DNA of 64,000 nucleotides from Copromyces sp. CBS 386.78 (lineage: Eukaryota; Ascomycota; Sordariomycetes; Sordariales; Sordariaceae), in contig MU839080.1 in the NCBI GenBank assembly GCA_030685235.1, positions 124,001-188,000 of the forward strand, in the 5' to 3' direction. The notes under the pieces were generated by a model. It was not told the DNA's origin and ran no database searches. It saw nothing but the letters and a program-made list of their open reading frames with translations. Below, one piece after another: positions 19,306-31,593 of this stretch (position 1 is its first letter; every line of letters starts with the position of its first letter). Position numbers and translations under genes: made by a program.

Positions 19306-22300
19306 ACTACCTAGTGCTGGTCATGGCTGGCAAGTATGGCAAGTGTAGATGGAGTCATTCCGAGTGGTATTGCTCGAGGCAGATGGGCGGATTTTGGGAT
19401 AGGTGATGGACTTGGGGGAGTGCGTAGGACTGAGATGTTGCTGGCGGTATCTTGACTCTTCATTTGGAGAGCATCATGTGAGAATTGGATAGCGTATCAA
19501 TTTCAAGTCAAGTTAATGTATCAATCCAGACTTGATCGTTTTCGAGGGTCCGATAGTGGCTGCATTGCGTTTGGTGATCAAGCAAAAGCCGACATGAGGC
19601 CTGGCAGATGCACAGTACGAATTTTCCAGGGCGAAGAGCTGACGGCAGCTGAGATGCAGATAAAATCCGAGACGGGGCTTGACCAGTTCGGGTATGATAT
19701 TCTCCGTCTCCGAATATTTTGTAGCCAAAGCCCAGCAGTCAGGGTTCCCGCTTTTTGAGACCGGCGAACCTTGCAGATTTTTGACATGTTTTCTTTTCTC
19801 TCTCGTCCCAAATCACCTGCTCGTCTATCTGACCAATCCCCAGTCACAACATCTCATATTACACTTCGGTAGACCAGAACAACGCCGGCGCCATGCCATA
19901 CCCATGCCAGCACGACGCCAGCTCGCCAAGATGACACCATTCCCATTTCGTCGCCGCGATTCACAGCAATTCCCATTTCGGTTTTGCCAGAACCCCAACG
20001 ACCGCCAAAGACGGTCGCCCTCTCTTTTTTTGCGATCCTACCAGCCACAGACCACTTCACCCGCCCACTGAATGATCTCTCCCGCCAAGACCTCTTCAAA
20101 TCTCGGAATTCTGATACATTAGTGCGAGGCAAAGCAGCTAGCTGCGAGGAGTCCTTCCCAGTGCGTAATCGCTCCAAACCCCATTCACCATAGACTCAGA
20201 TCGCGTCAGTCGTCACTAGTTCAGCTGCAAGCAACGACGACCATGACAAACGAGATGCAAGTGATGGATGACCACGTCTAAAGATGGACCCTTATGGACC
20301 CTTTTACCAGTCAAACGACCATCCTTTGCCCCGAGCAACGAACGTCGAACGATACTGGTGAACGTATTCATGATGGTGAGACATGATGAAGGAAAATCCG
20401 CCAGAAAAAGAAAAGAAAGCGACAATGATATCCCTGCTCTGGCGCCCTCTTTGCCTTGCGCTTAACCGTCCGTCCCAGCGCAATGGGTGCCGTGGCCGTG
20501 GTGGCTGCCGACCTCCGCCGACAATGGGCGATTGCCTGTCGATGATCGTTATAGCGCCTTTTGTTGTCAACCTCACGCTGCACCTCCAACGAGCTGAGCA
20601 CCACCACAAGCTTTTGCCAAGGTCAAAATGACCCTCAGTTTCGGAATATTCGGAAACCGTCAGACGTGTTACAAACACTTGTCCGGGTCTGGACTCTGAA
20701 GACTTACTGTGGAGTTGTTCTGCCAGTTTGAGTGAAGGTAATAGAGCAAGCCACAAGAGAAGTCGGGATCAACTACAGGCGAGTGTCTAGACAGCGCCTT
20801 CATGGGAGGCCATTCATGTAACAGTGAGATTGCGTCAGTCGTCACTCGAGTCCTGGGTATCTAGGTATCTACCTACAAGGACAAGCTCTCGGTAGATGTA
20901 TCTTCACAGCCACCTCCACGGAATTCCAACATCACCATACCGACCCACCTCAACTCGAACATCTCCAATCTCAATCTACGGATCGTTGCCCCGTCTCGGT
21001 GCTGGCATGGCAGTGTCTGCCTGTCTGCATGTCCCATATCTGTCTGTCCAACCCTGTCTGTACCACCACTCCAAGCCCCCCGCAGGGACAAGACTTCAAA
21101 TTCCCCTTTCGTACGACCTCCAATGGCATGGGCCGATGAAGCATGGGCATCCAAGTGGTCGGCCGGCCCATCCTACCACTCGTACACTTGCCCACTCACT
21201 TGCTGGACCTGTCTGTGGCTAGTGGTGCTTCTTCAAGTCGAGGATCCTCCACGGACACTACCACATAGCCAGCCGGACGGTACGTACCGTTTCCGCATTT
21301 CCTGATCAAAGTTACACCAACAGCAACTTGCTGGCAAATATCCTAGCAATATGCTGGCCTAATGCTGGCTCAACTCATGCTGGTCCTGAATGGCACTGCG
21401 GATGTGGTAGCAGGTTACATTTGCCCGCCCGTCCGTCTGCGATGCAACTTGGGGAACTTTTTGCTCGACACCGCTGCTTGTTCATACTTTGAGAACTGTC
21501 AAGGTGGGAGAATCGCGGTGTGGTGGAAGCACATGATCATAAGTGATCGGCCGGATTGTTACCTACCTACCTACCTCCGTGGGTTGCCATGAAAGGGACA
21601 ACTCTCAACCCTTCGGTAAGTTTGTAACCAGCTGGAAAACATGAAAGTTACGACATTACCAAACAGAAACTCGATCCGTCACCGAAATATGTAAAGGTAC
21701 TCACGACCGATACCACGCCGCTTCCTGCTGGCTTCCTGCTGGCTTCGCGCCTTGCGCCAGCCGATCCTTCTGTAATGGCTTTCTGCAAGTCCTCGAGCCA
21801 GCGCCATGCCTAGCTAGGCCCATGCTGATAACCTGGGTGCCTGGACGCCTACAAGCCACCCGACCACCGGGCCTTTCTTTTGTCAAACAGCAGCAAGTCG
21901 CTGGTGGCATGGCGCTGGCTTGGGGACTTGCAGCTAGACTAGGAGGCCTGGACTGCAGCCATGATGGATGTCCTTCGGTTACACTTGACCCTCACGATCA
22001 AGCTTGAGCTGTTATGAATGGACGCCTTGTGAGATGGACCGTCTGTTGTAGAAGGGTAACGCGAGCAGGTGGTCTGAGCTGTAATGGATCTCGGCGAAGA
22101 AAAAAGAAAGAGTACCTACTAGGTTCTTTGAGTCATCGTTATGGCTCCAGTCCCCAAAATGGTTGCAATGCTGGCTGCACATGGCAAAGAACTGAGAAGA
22201 GGACGATTACTCTAGTCTAGTCACCGCAGCATGACTGGACATCAAAGTCCCCGTACCGTAATATCCATTGCCATCAACATGCTGACTTGATGATAAGAAG

Positions 22301-22311
22301 ACTAGAACGAG

Positions 22312-22362
<51 letters not shown>

Positions 22363-22770
22363 GTGATGAGGTTTTACCTCTAATCGTGTCTCTTAACGTC
22401 AGATCTGCCAAAAGAATATAGGTACAGAATACCATACATACAAACATAGTAGCGGAAGCACGCACACCAAAAAAGAAGGGTGATTGAAAGACAACGCACA
22501 CGTTTATTACCTAGCCACTTGACAAAAGAAAGAGCTATAGAGAGAGAGAGGTGTCTGTATCTAAGCGATGGTATCATCATCAAGTCATCATCATCATCAT
22601 CCCTCAAATCCCCATTCCAGTTAACGTATCATTAAATCATTGGCAGCCATGGTCCATGTCCCAAACCAAGTCGTCGTCGTCGAAACCACCACCCACAAAA
22701 ATCCAAACAGAAAAAGAGAAAAAAAAGGCAACGTTTTGTCCACCTTCCTTCCCTCTTTCAGTCTTCGTTG
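19306..22770. other. long intergenic region with small repeats
   Basis: Nearly 3.5 kb without a supportable gene. It holds two copies of the 15-mer GCGTCAGTCGTCACT (20,203-20,217 and 20,832-20,846), CTAC/CCTA-rich stretches, a tandem TTCCTGCTGGC pair near 21,720-21,745, and the long T run listed separately. The right end (about 22,400-22,770) should be the 3' untranslated region of the minus-strand zinc-finger gene. Confidence 0.55.
22314..22361. repeat. T48 homopolymer (A48 on the minus strand)
   Basis: 48 consecutive T, about 410 bases beyond the stop of the minus-strand zinc-finger gene. In that gene's sense it is an A48 tract. No clear target duplication flanks it, so a slippage-grown homopolymer is the simplest reading. 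The exact length may be unreliable. Confidence 0.85.
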
Positions 22771-24966
22771 TTAGAAGGTACCTTTACCAAGGTACTCACC
22801 CCCAAAATCTTCACCATCCTCATCAAAGTCGAACGTCTGCTGCACATGCGTATGCACCACAATCTCCTGCTTCACCTGAACCATCTCATCATCCTCTTGT
22901 TGTTCTCTCTTCACAGCAGCCTCCTTAGCCGACCTGTTCTTGACCTGGTTAGTAGGTCTCGTCCTTCCACCCCTTCCTACTCCGCACCCGCGACCGCGAC
23001 CGTGACCGTGGCTGTTTCCGTTTCCGTTCCCGTTCCCGCCGCCGCCGCCGTGGCCTCGGCGTTTGATCGGATCTCTGGTAACCCATTTACCTCCTCCTCC
23101 TTCTCCTCCCCCTTCCTCATCAACTCCCCTGGTCCCAGTCCCAGTCCCAGTCCCAGTCTTGACGACGCGCTTCACGATGATGCCCACTTCGCGACTACTA
23201 GCCCATTCGGTGAGGGTGGTGTCGGTTTCGCTGCCGAGTTCTACCTTGTCTTGATCCCCATTACGTTCTGTAATGTTCGCAGACAAAGTAGCAGCAGCAG
23301 CAGCATACTTTTCCAAATGCTTAGCGACATGTTCCATCCGCTGATCCCACGCCTCGGTGCCCTTGAAGGGACCGTGCGTGCAGCTGGGGACGGGACAGCG
23401 CATGTAAGTCGGTAAAGAGCAGCGCTTGACTGCGGCGCGGGATCGTAAGGTTTCGATGTAGGTGGTTAGTTCTTGGGCTGTGGCTGTGGTGTCGTTCAGG
23501 GTCGAGGAGGAGGGCTTTTTGTTGTTGTTGTTGGTTGTAGATTCCTTTCCAAGATGGGCTAGGTGAGAAGGAAGATGCATCCTCCGAACATGCTGGGTGT
23601 ATAAATCCTTTCTGTTGAAAATCGCACCATTCGGCAACCGCGGCATGTCGTCTTCGTCGTTGTCGTCCTGCCCAGTAACCATAACCTGCGCACCGCTGCG
23701 ACGGCCAGCTCTTGTTGTTGTTGTTGTTCTTGTTCCCGAGGTAGTGGTAGGCAGGTTGTTATCAACACTAGCACACTCCCCCTCCCGACAAAGCCAGTAC
23801 TCCAACACCAAATGCTGACTGGCCACATGTCTCTTCCACTCGTTCTTGCTACCAAAGGTAGACTCGCAGCCGGCAAAAGAAAAGACGCAGATGAAGGGGC
23901 GGGAATGCTGTTTCTTGATGTGTGCGTCTAGAGAGGGCTGGTCTTTGAAGCCGTGCGAGGAGTGGGATTGTTGGCAGGGTGGGTGGGGGCAGAGGAGAGT
24001 ACCCCTAGAAGAATTGGGGGTTAGACTTAGGGCTTTGGATTTGGCTGTGGATGGTTGGCTTTGGTGTTGGGGCCCGTGAGGGCGGTGGGTGTTGGTGGTG
24101 AGGGGAGCGTGAGAGGAGGTTGGGGGCCGGCCGCGGCGGGCTGGTGTGGTTCTGGGTTTGGTGGCTGTTGATGGAAGAGACGCGGTCCGCTTGGTGGTTG
24201 GGAGGTACTCATCGTCGTCGGCGTCGGCGCTCCTGGTCCTCTTCAGGTTGAGCGGAAGGGTAGTTGGTGATTGTTCCTCGACCTTCTCCTGAGGTGCAGG
24301 TACAGGGTAGTGGTTGACGACTGGCTTGGTGCAGTCAACTATAGGCGAGGTGTGCTGCTGCATCTGCTGCATCTGCTCCATGTCACACCCGGCGGACGCG
24401 CCACCAGTCGCGTAACTCTCCCAGCTGTTGACACGTTGAGGCAAGATGAACTCGGGGGTACTGGTCTCGCTGTCGTAGCCGTCCAACTGTCCGGTTGAGT
24501 TAACGTCCATGGGGTTGACAAAGGTACCCAGACCCAAGCCGGCGAACTGGACACTGTGATTCTGGGAGAAGCCAATGTCCTCAAAAGGCAGAGGCTCTTG
24601 TAGAGGTGATCGGATTTCGCAGTAGGCAGACAGTTCGGTGTTGGTGTCGGCCGGTGGGCTTTGTGCACTTCCGGATGCTTCTGAAGCCTCGAAGGTGGAA
24701 AAGGGGCTGTTGTAGCGGACCTGGTGGAACATGGAAGGCATGAAAGTTGCCTGTTGTGGCATGTCGGAGTTGAAGAACATTGTCTTTTGATCTTCCTTGA
24801 ACTGGCGTTGCATTGGCTGGTGTTGATCCATGGTGGTTGGGTAGACGGCTGGTGGTGTTAGACTTTGCAGGATGGGGTCGATGAGTGTGTCCTCCATCCT
24901 GTTGTATGAGTATTGCATGTGCTGATAGTTGTAGCTGTCGTTCGAGAGGAACCACGGGTAGGTCAT
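22771..24966 (-). CDS. C2H2 zinc-finger protein, probable transcription factor
   Basis: 731 residues from the ATG at 24966. The frame is open to an ATG at 24990, but a CATCTGCCACAG acceptor-like site lies between them, so a leader intron is possible. The N-terminal 320 residues are Gln/Ser/Pro-rich. Fingers follow: LCPHPPC...H...H (about 325), FICVFSFAGC...FGSKNEWKRHVASQH (about 355-385), a degenerate WLCREGEC...FNRKDLYTQHVRRMH, and RCPVPSCTHGPFKGTEAWDQRMEHVAKH (about 522-550). The FGSKNEWKRH...QHL...YWLC module is typical of a large filamentous-fungal C2H2 group of uncharacterised regulators. After the fingers come Gly/Asn/His dipeptide runs, in part encoded by tandem GTCCCA repeats near 23,130-23,160, and then an acidic tail. 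Nuclear DNA binding is inferred; targets are unknown. Confidence 0.85.
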   Translation of the reverse strand: MTYPWFLSNDSYNYQHMQYSYNRMEDTLIDPILQSLTPPAVYPTTMDQHQPMQRQFKEDQKTMFFNSDMPQQATFMPSMFHQVRYNSPFSTFEASEASGSAQSPPADTNTELSAYCEIRSPLQEPLPFEDIGFSQNHSVQFAGLGLGTFVNPMDVNSTGQLDGYDSETSTPEFILPQRVNSWESYATGGASAGCDMEQMQQMQQHTSPIVDCTKPVVNHYPVPAPQEKVEEQSPTTLPLNLKRTRSADADDDEYLPTTKRTASLPSTATKPRTTPARRGRPPTSSHAPLTTNTHRPHGPQHQSQPSTAKSKALSLTPNSSRGTLLCPHPPCQQSHSSHGFKDQPSLDAHIKKQHSRPFICVFSFAGCESTFGSKNEWKRHVASQHLVLEYWLCREGECASVDNNLPTTTSGTRTTTTTRAGRRSGAQVMVTGQDDNDEDDMPRLPNGAIFNRKDLYTQHVRRMHLPSHLAHLGKESTTNNNNKKPSSSTLNDTTATAQELTTYIETLRSRAAVKRCSLPTYMRCPVPSCTHGPFKGTEAWDQRMEHVAKHLEKYAAAAATLSANITERNGDQDKVELGSETDTTLTEWASSREVGIIVKRVVKTGTGTGTGTRGVDEEGGGEGGGGKWVTRDPIKRRGHGGGGGNGNGNGNSHGHGRGRGCGVGRGGRTRPTNQVKNRSAKEAAVKREQQEDDEMVQVKQEIVVHTHVQQTFDFDEDGEDFGGEYLGKGTF

Positions 24967-27900
24967 CTTGACGAACTGTGGCAGATGCACACGTCACAAA
25001 TGATATGGCGGTCTTCGAGTAGTTCGGGATGGAAGGGTAGTGTGCATTCGAGGACACAGAACCGAGTGTAACAGGAAGGAGAAAAGAAAGGGAATCAGTA
25101 GATATGAATGTTGAGGTATGATCAACTCTCATACCACTTTGATGTTGGCTGAAGAGTAAGGTTGAAAAAGAAAAGGCGTGACATGAAGGAAAGCTGGAGG
25201 GGGGCCATGGACGTATTATATGACAGTGTAAGCGGACTGCGACTGAGAGTCCAAGGGTCTTTTGCATCCGCAAAGGAAAGGGAAGGACTCGCCAGCTTGT
25301 ACCACTACACAGTGGACCAAACTGAAGTACAAGCAGAGCCTCAAAAATCTTAACAGAGACAGTATGCGCCTGAATAGGTAAAATGCCAAGACCCAGTACT
25401 GTGATACGGCGGCCAAGGTACCTTGACAAGTACTAGGGAGAGGAGAGGGCCTCAGATGGCTCAGCCATTGGTAACGACTCGAGGAAGGCCTCTCATCACG
25501 CTCGTCTTACACACATCAGAAGCTTGACCCGATCAGGAAAGGGCCGGTTACCGGGGTCTCAGCTGTCTGAACAATATATTGTATGGGGGTTTTTGTGGAT
25601 TTGGACCAATTGTCTGTCAAGTTAGTGCTTACTGCGCCGCCCCAGGGACAACTCAGCAGTTTTTCGGTCCTGTAATTATCGTGAGGTCCACATTTTGGAC
25701 TTTGAGAGCATTTGGAGAGGTACTTGGAGATGTCGATACGTACCTGCGGTTGATGGTCCCCCAGGCATCCATGAGATCTTTTGTCTCGGGGGTTGGTTGC
25801 ACATGGAGATCTTGCCGAATGTGAGTATCGATACGTGCTCAAACACCAGTTTGTAAGACTGTGTAATGGTTCGCGCACCATGAGATAACATCAACACTGG
25901 GTATGGGGAGTACAGAAGCCCAACCGCTGTCTGTGGTGATACGGTTGACCAAGACTGTTGCTGCTGTCAACTGTCAACTTGAATGGCTAAAATTGTGCAT
26001 TGCGGCTCTTGACGCAAGTGGTGTCTGGTCGTGAGTTGTCTTTGAGCATTGCCGCTGGCTGCACTGCAACACTTTGGATCTTGGGGTCAAGGAGGCCTGG
26101 AAATAAGACGGGGACTTTTTACCGCTCTGAAGCTGTTGGTATACAAGACGAGCAAGACGAAGAGTCGTATGGCTTGATAGCGGCTTGATTTCGAGAAGCG
26201 CCAACTTGCGAAGCTGGTGGTGTCTTTGTTAATGGTCGGTATTGCTCCAAGTTCGTGATCTGATCCCCTTCCTTGTGTCAAGGAGTGCATGGAGTCTCAG
26301 GCCGGAGCGCGCTGGCAAGAGCCATGATGTCTCGCTGCGTTGTCCGGACAGAGTCTTGAGGATATTCTGGGGGGCGGTGTTTTCCGGAATGGTTCCAAGT
26401 ACCGCAAGTATCCAGACCAGGATATTTGCTGACTTGGAGATACAGTCCGGGTACGAGAGCTTCAAGAGTAGATGGGTTCCAGTGGAGATGCCCAAATCGC
26501 GGGTGAGCTTTGGGAAGAGGTATGGTCGCATTGCAGTATAGCTGGTGTGGCTGGTGCCCCAGCTCGGGTTGGAATCGCGGCGGCCAAAAGAGGAAATGGT
26601 CAAACTCTCTAGATATGATTGGATGGCGTTGTCGCGGGTGGAAAAGTCTCGTACTGTGGTGAATGCAAACACAAGGACGAAAACCACGCTCCGTCTTCTT
26701 CAGATAATTTCGCAGTGACCCAACCTGTAGCTCTGCAGAAGGTCATTGATGTGGTGGTCGCCCGTCGACCCCTAAAAAGGAGCAGTTGGAGGGGTTTGGG
26801 GGTGGCAGAGACGCCGAATCCCATTTCCGCCCACAAGACATTGGGCCCCTTTGTGTCCTCACCGCCATCCATCCCAACCAGATGGACATGGCCAGAAAAG
26901 CCACTTTGAGTCTTGGGCGTTTTCTTCCCGCGCCGCCTCTTAGCATGGTGCCTCTGCAAGGTGCCTTTTGACGAGCTGAAGTGCCAGCGCCTCGAGTTGC
27001 AGAGGCCCCAGAGGGTGGTTGATGGACTGGGTCGGCCGATTGAAAGACATGGCGTTTCTGTTTGTGTAACTGCGTTAGCCATCAGTTTGGGTATCCGGAG
27101 GCCACTGCCACAATGGGTTAGATGCTGCGGTTAACTGTATGGGAGCTTTGCCCATCAGGGACTGTTGTTCCGACGACATCTCAGTCTTGCCCAAACCACC
27201 ACGGATGAGATATCAAAGAGGCATCATGACTTGTAAAGTTCTCTCGCCATCAGCAGTGGGGTAGGCAGTCAGCATCTTGTGACGCCGGCAACGTGAGGGA
27301 AAACATGCAGCCAGCATGATGCCCGCGTCAGGTTTCAGTCGGATGTCCTCCTCCAGATTTGCTGCTGTGCCGCGCCTCGAAGTCGGGATTCGACTTGGAC
27401 AAGTGTTTGTTGGTTTGTCGCTCACTTCTCACTCCAGCCATGCAAGTCATTCCACGACGGGCAAATTGCGTTATACCTGGCTTCAGGAACCTGCTTCTTG
27501 CATCGTCAAGTTTCGGTGAGCCAGCATGGCTTCATTGGACGGGACTGATTGCTGTCGAACCTGAGTGGGAATGGCGAGTGGGCATCATCCAGAAGGCGGC
27601 GAGCAGACGAGAAATGGTTGCCTCGTTTGCCTTTCCATTTTCTGAAAGGTAACGAACGAGTTGGTAGTAAATAGCTGTTACGGTCCATTACCTTGTAAAT
27701 TACCCGTCACGTCTCTACTCCACTTTTCAAACGATAACCGCCCCACTCCTTCTCCGCAGCCATGTCGGTCCCAGAACGGGAGGCCCTCCCTGGCCTTCAA
27801 CAGCTCCGCTCTGGACGACATCTCCCACCATGCTGAACCAGGTCCTGGGAGCAAGATATCGACCACTCTGAGGGAAGAATAATCACGGTGATCTACGGAC

Positions 27901-29068
27901 GCGGAGATGCCTTGATAGGTTCCCCCCAGACCGCCCTACCCGGTGTGAACTGGGGACCAGCGCTATCTACCTTCTATGGCTTCCATCACTTCCCACCGGT
28001 CATGCCAAGCCGTGACAGCTAAGTTTCATGATCAGCAACTTACTTCTCCCAAGCATTTCGGACTTACCAACTACGCCGAACAAACCCATGTCCTGCTGAA
28101 CCCAACCTCACATGCTCGGCGATCATCCTCAAGCCCTTTGAACACTCGAGGCGCGGTTCCGACGAACGTAGCACAAGTCAAATTCCAAGCGAGCAACTTC
28201 CCCAACTTCTCCAGTTCTTCTCCCCCATCATGGCCCCATCCTTTTTTTTGCCGGCGCGTGAGCGTTACACAGAGCAGCACAGTCAGTGTCAGGTAACACA
28301 GCAAAGGTACCCGTAGGGCAGGGCAGACAGCCACGAAAACCGCCGACTTCGACCGAGCTATGGATTCGGCATAGCGCACAACCACCACATCGTGCAGATA
28401 CGATTCCCCATTTATCAAGGTGCCCATAAATAAATAATATTCCTAAGGTACTGATCACAGCAGCGATATGGTTTGGCACATATGCCAGGTACAGGGAAAT
28501 GCAGGACGATGAGGTTTCTACCCGCTGCCTGCTACGCCTAGCGCGAGTGTCACAGCTAACTACCTACGAAAAGCATGTCGATATATGTATGGCTTTGTGA
28601 TAGTTTACATGTCACGTTGCTTGACCTTTTGTTACACGAGATGGATGGGTTGCTCAAACTATTTCAAAGGGCAGAAGAAGCGCGGCGAGAAACGTGAGCG
28701 ATCCTGTCTGTGGCTGCTACCTAGGTATTCTACCATCTAAGGACCTACTGCCGGCGACGGCAAGGCAAGCACTACCTAACCTCACTCCTCCTCAACCTCA
28801 ATGCTTCCGGGCCCCACTTTCCCACCTTCGAACTTGAACACCTCTTACAATGGTTGTACAAAAAAAAAGAAGAAAAAAAGGGAGAAAACAAAGGTTGCCA
28901 GCATCCCGGGATACCGTCATTTAGCATCCCACATCCATCACAAGAAAGCTTACGCCATCCTCGAAACTGGGAAAGGGGGAATGGACATTGTAAGATTTGA
29001 AGCGCATTCGCGAGGTCGTCGACCTAGGTAGGTAGTTCTGGACATTGACCTCGCTCGCTCAATCTTAT
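24967..29068. other. long intergenic region
   Basis: About 4.1 kb between the first zinc-finger gene and the membrane-protein gene. It should include the long leader and promoter of the zinc-finger gene. The longest open frames (for example 26,229-26,687 minus) have no recognisable domain, no hydrophobic pattern and no splice-supported continuation. No RNA gene or large repeat seen. Confidence 0.5.
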
Positions 29069-29721
29069 TTATCCAGGATGCTGAATCATCAGGTAGTACA
29101 CATACTTGGCCATAACCGGCGCCCAGATCATTGCCGAAATCAGTTGCCCGTAAGACCACAACTCAGGCTTGCTGAGCAGTCCTATTCCATCCGTCAACCG
29201 CCGCAAGTCCTGCAAATGGAGCAACACGCAAACCAACAATCCGAGATCCAAATAAGCCCAAGTAATCTGATAGAACATGGGGACCTGTTATCTCGCACAA
29301 TCATGTCAGTCACCAAAACTGTCATCACCAGACTCGCTATCCATACAGGCGAAGGCATCGAAGCCATGAAGAGTCGACTGACTCCTTGTTTTACTTGCGG
29401 CAAAGACCCGAGGCAGTAGACGGTCAACGGCGGATTGTTCCCACACCGGGACACCGGCTTTTTCTCTTTCAAGTGATTGAATAGTTCGGAAAAGCTCAGC
29501 GGAAAGCGGGACCAGTTGTCGGGACGGAGTTGGACGTCGTCTCTGATGGACAGTTTTGATGGCGGCATTTCAATATCAAGGGCAGAAACCTCTGCATTCG
29601 AGATGTAACGATGAGATGAGACACTGACACCTATTCCAGCCGGGATCAAAAGAGTTGTAGACTTACAGGGCTGGCCTATATGATAGAATCTAGGGACATA
29701 ACAGGTCCTCCACCCCGACAC
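29069..29721 (-). CDS. 3' part of a membrane-protein gene, 5' end unresolved
   Basis: Two 3' exons can be read. One ends at 29347, and the last is 29284-29069. A 62-nt intron separates them (GTATGG donor, TGACTGAC branch, AACAG acceptor), phase 0. The last exon encodes two hydrophobic segments, around WAYLDLGLLVCVLLHL and GQLISAMIWAPVMAKYVYYL, then stops. A W-x2-GQ...WAPV ending is common in uncharacterised fungal multi-pass proteins. Upstream, the frame is open to 29721. Further exons towards 30,002 are suggested by GTGAGT and GTAAGT donors near 29,744 and 29,666, but every join I tried ran into a stop. The gene may have an unusual exon structure or be a decayed copy. Confidence 0.4.
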
Positions 29722-30002
29722 ATGTCGACCTGGGCCTTACTCACCATGAAGTCCATGGGAAATTTGGGGAAAGCTTCCGCAAAGCTGTGCCCGCGGGTGA
29801 GTCTGGTAACCGATATTTATTGTGCGGCGTAGCGGGAGTAGAGTGGGATTATAGAGCCATGGTATTTTGCCGACAGTTCATCATCCTTTTTGCTTGGGTC
29901 TTGTAAGTCGGATCGCTTGGGGGCTGGAGTGATAGCGATACAGCACGGGATAAATCCAACCAAGCGCAGCTGCGCAGAAAGTCCCGAGGGCTTAGGATGC
30001 AT

Positions 30003-31593
30003 TTGCAGAGAGAGGTAGAGGAAGGGACATGGTTTGAATGGTCTAGAAAGAAATGGAAGAGGTCTGCCAATCCTCCGCTCAATACCCTCTAAGAACGAAA
30101 CTCTGGCGGAGGACGACTTTGGAACAGCCCGAGACAGACGGCGCAGACCGCTGGAGCCTTTGCGCCTTCCATAGAGTACTACTGACATGTGTAAAAGCCG
30201 GCCATAGAAGGTGCGACAGCCTGGAAGGTACCTCCATGCACCCCACGATCCGACCAAAAATGCTGCCATGAAAAAAAGTGAACTATAAAGACCGCTTCGA
30301 AAGCGGGGAGGATGGATAACATATTATGATGAAAGGTCTGCAATCTTGCAGACCAAATTAACTAGGCGAACCAGCCAATATTTCCTTCTCTCCAGTAAAT
30401 AAAGGGACCACGAGCTTTATCAAAATCGAGAAGGGATAGAGACAAAAAAGTTAAGAAGCTTCAAGAAAGTCCAAAAAATGCAAAAGAGCACAAAAAGAAC
30501 GCGGTAGAGGCCGTACTGCATTCGAGATCGAGACGACTTATGTACCCGAGCGACCCTGCGGTTCGTCCGTAACGATGCTGCTATAGAGGCACTGACTCCA
30601 TGTCTCCACGCGGTTCCCCCTTTTTCCTATATCTGTTGTGCATGAAGAAGTCAGTACGAAGGAACAGGTAAACACCACCCGCCACTCACTCACTTCATCC
30701 ATAGAGGTTCGAACCACTCCCATCTCTACAATTATCACTACCACTCCCGCTCGCACGTTAACTTGTTCTCCAGCGTTCTTGCAAAACACCTTTCACGAAC
30801 AGCATGCCAACCTAGACATCGCAATATCCAATAACCAGCAATCCCGTCGTCCCATTTACCTTTATGAACCCCCACTTGCATCTGCTGCAGCACTTTTTCC
30901 GCGGCAGTGTCCCGTCCATCCAAGTGTCCCGTCCTCCGCTCCGCTCGGCGACCGGCTCGGCCCCTTTGCCGCATCGGGACATATTCCTCCTCATCGCACC
31001 GCGGCTGCGAGCTACGTACCACAATATGTGTCCTACAATCCAGTCCGAGTCAGAACTGTCAGTTAACTACAAAGCAACGTTGCACAAGCTTTCTTCCTTC
31101 TTGTCCTGCTGTTTACCTACTATCACCGTAGCACGAAAAGGGCAGGCACTCACTCTGCTGTTCTTTTTCACAGACACTGTTGTTGAGTCGTCAATGTTGT
31201 CATAACTGGGATCAACCCATCCATATTCTATAATAAATCAGACATCTGACCCGTATCCCCCGCGAAAAAGAAGCTCATGAGTCGACCACACACAGGTTGG
31301 TGTATACATACATGCAAGTAAGTAGTCAGACTCATTCAGCCCTACCACATCACCCACCCTTTTCGTACTCTTCATCATCAAAAGGAAATAATCCTCTTCC
31401 TCATCGGTGAATCAATCCAAGGAAATAGCAGTGTAAATGGCTTTTCATCCCGACTTCCTGGTCTGGGGGTATATCGATCGTTAACTCGCTAATACATGGG
31501 AACAAATGACCATCCGCAGATAGGGAACGAAAGAAAAACAAAAATAACCAGCGAGAAGGGTTATCGCGTGAAAGTATAACACCAAAAACCCCC
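30003..31593. other. intergenic region
   Basis: About 1.6 kb. The plus-strand frame at 30,638-31,066 is Thr/Ser/Pro-rich without a family pattern, and I do not accept it as a gene. The right end should hold the 3' untranslated region of the second zinc-finger gene. Confidence 0.5.

Noticed and set aside
22768..23415. 215-codon plus-strand ORF opposite the first zinc-finger gene
   Set aside because: Antisense shadow; the minus strand has correct C2H2 fingers.
30638..31066. 142-codon plus-strand ORF
   Set aside because: No domain, no splice support, and mixed composition compatible with chance in GC-balanced intergenic DNA.
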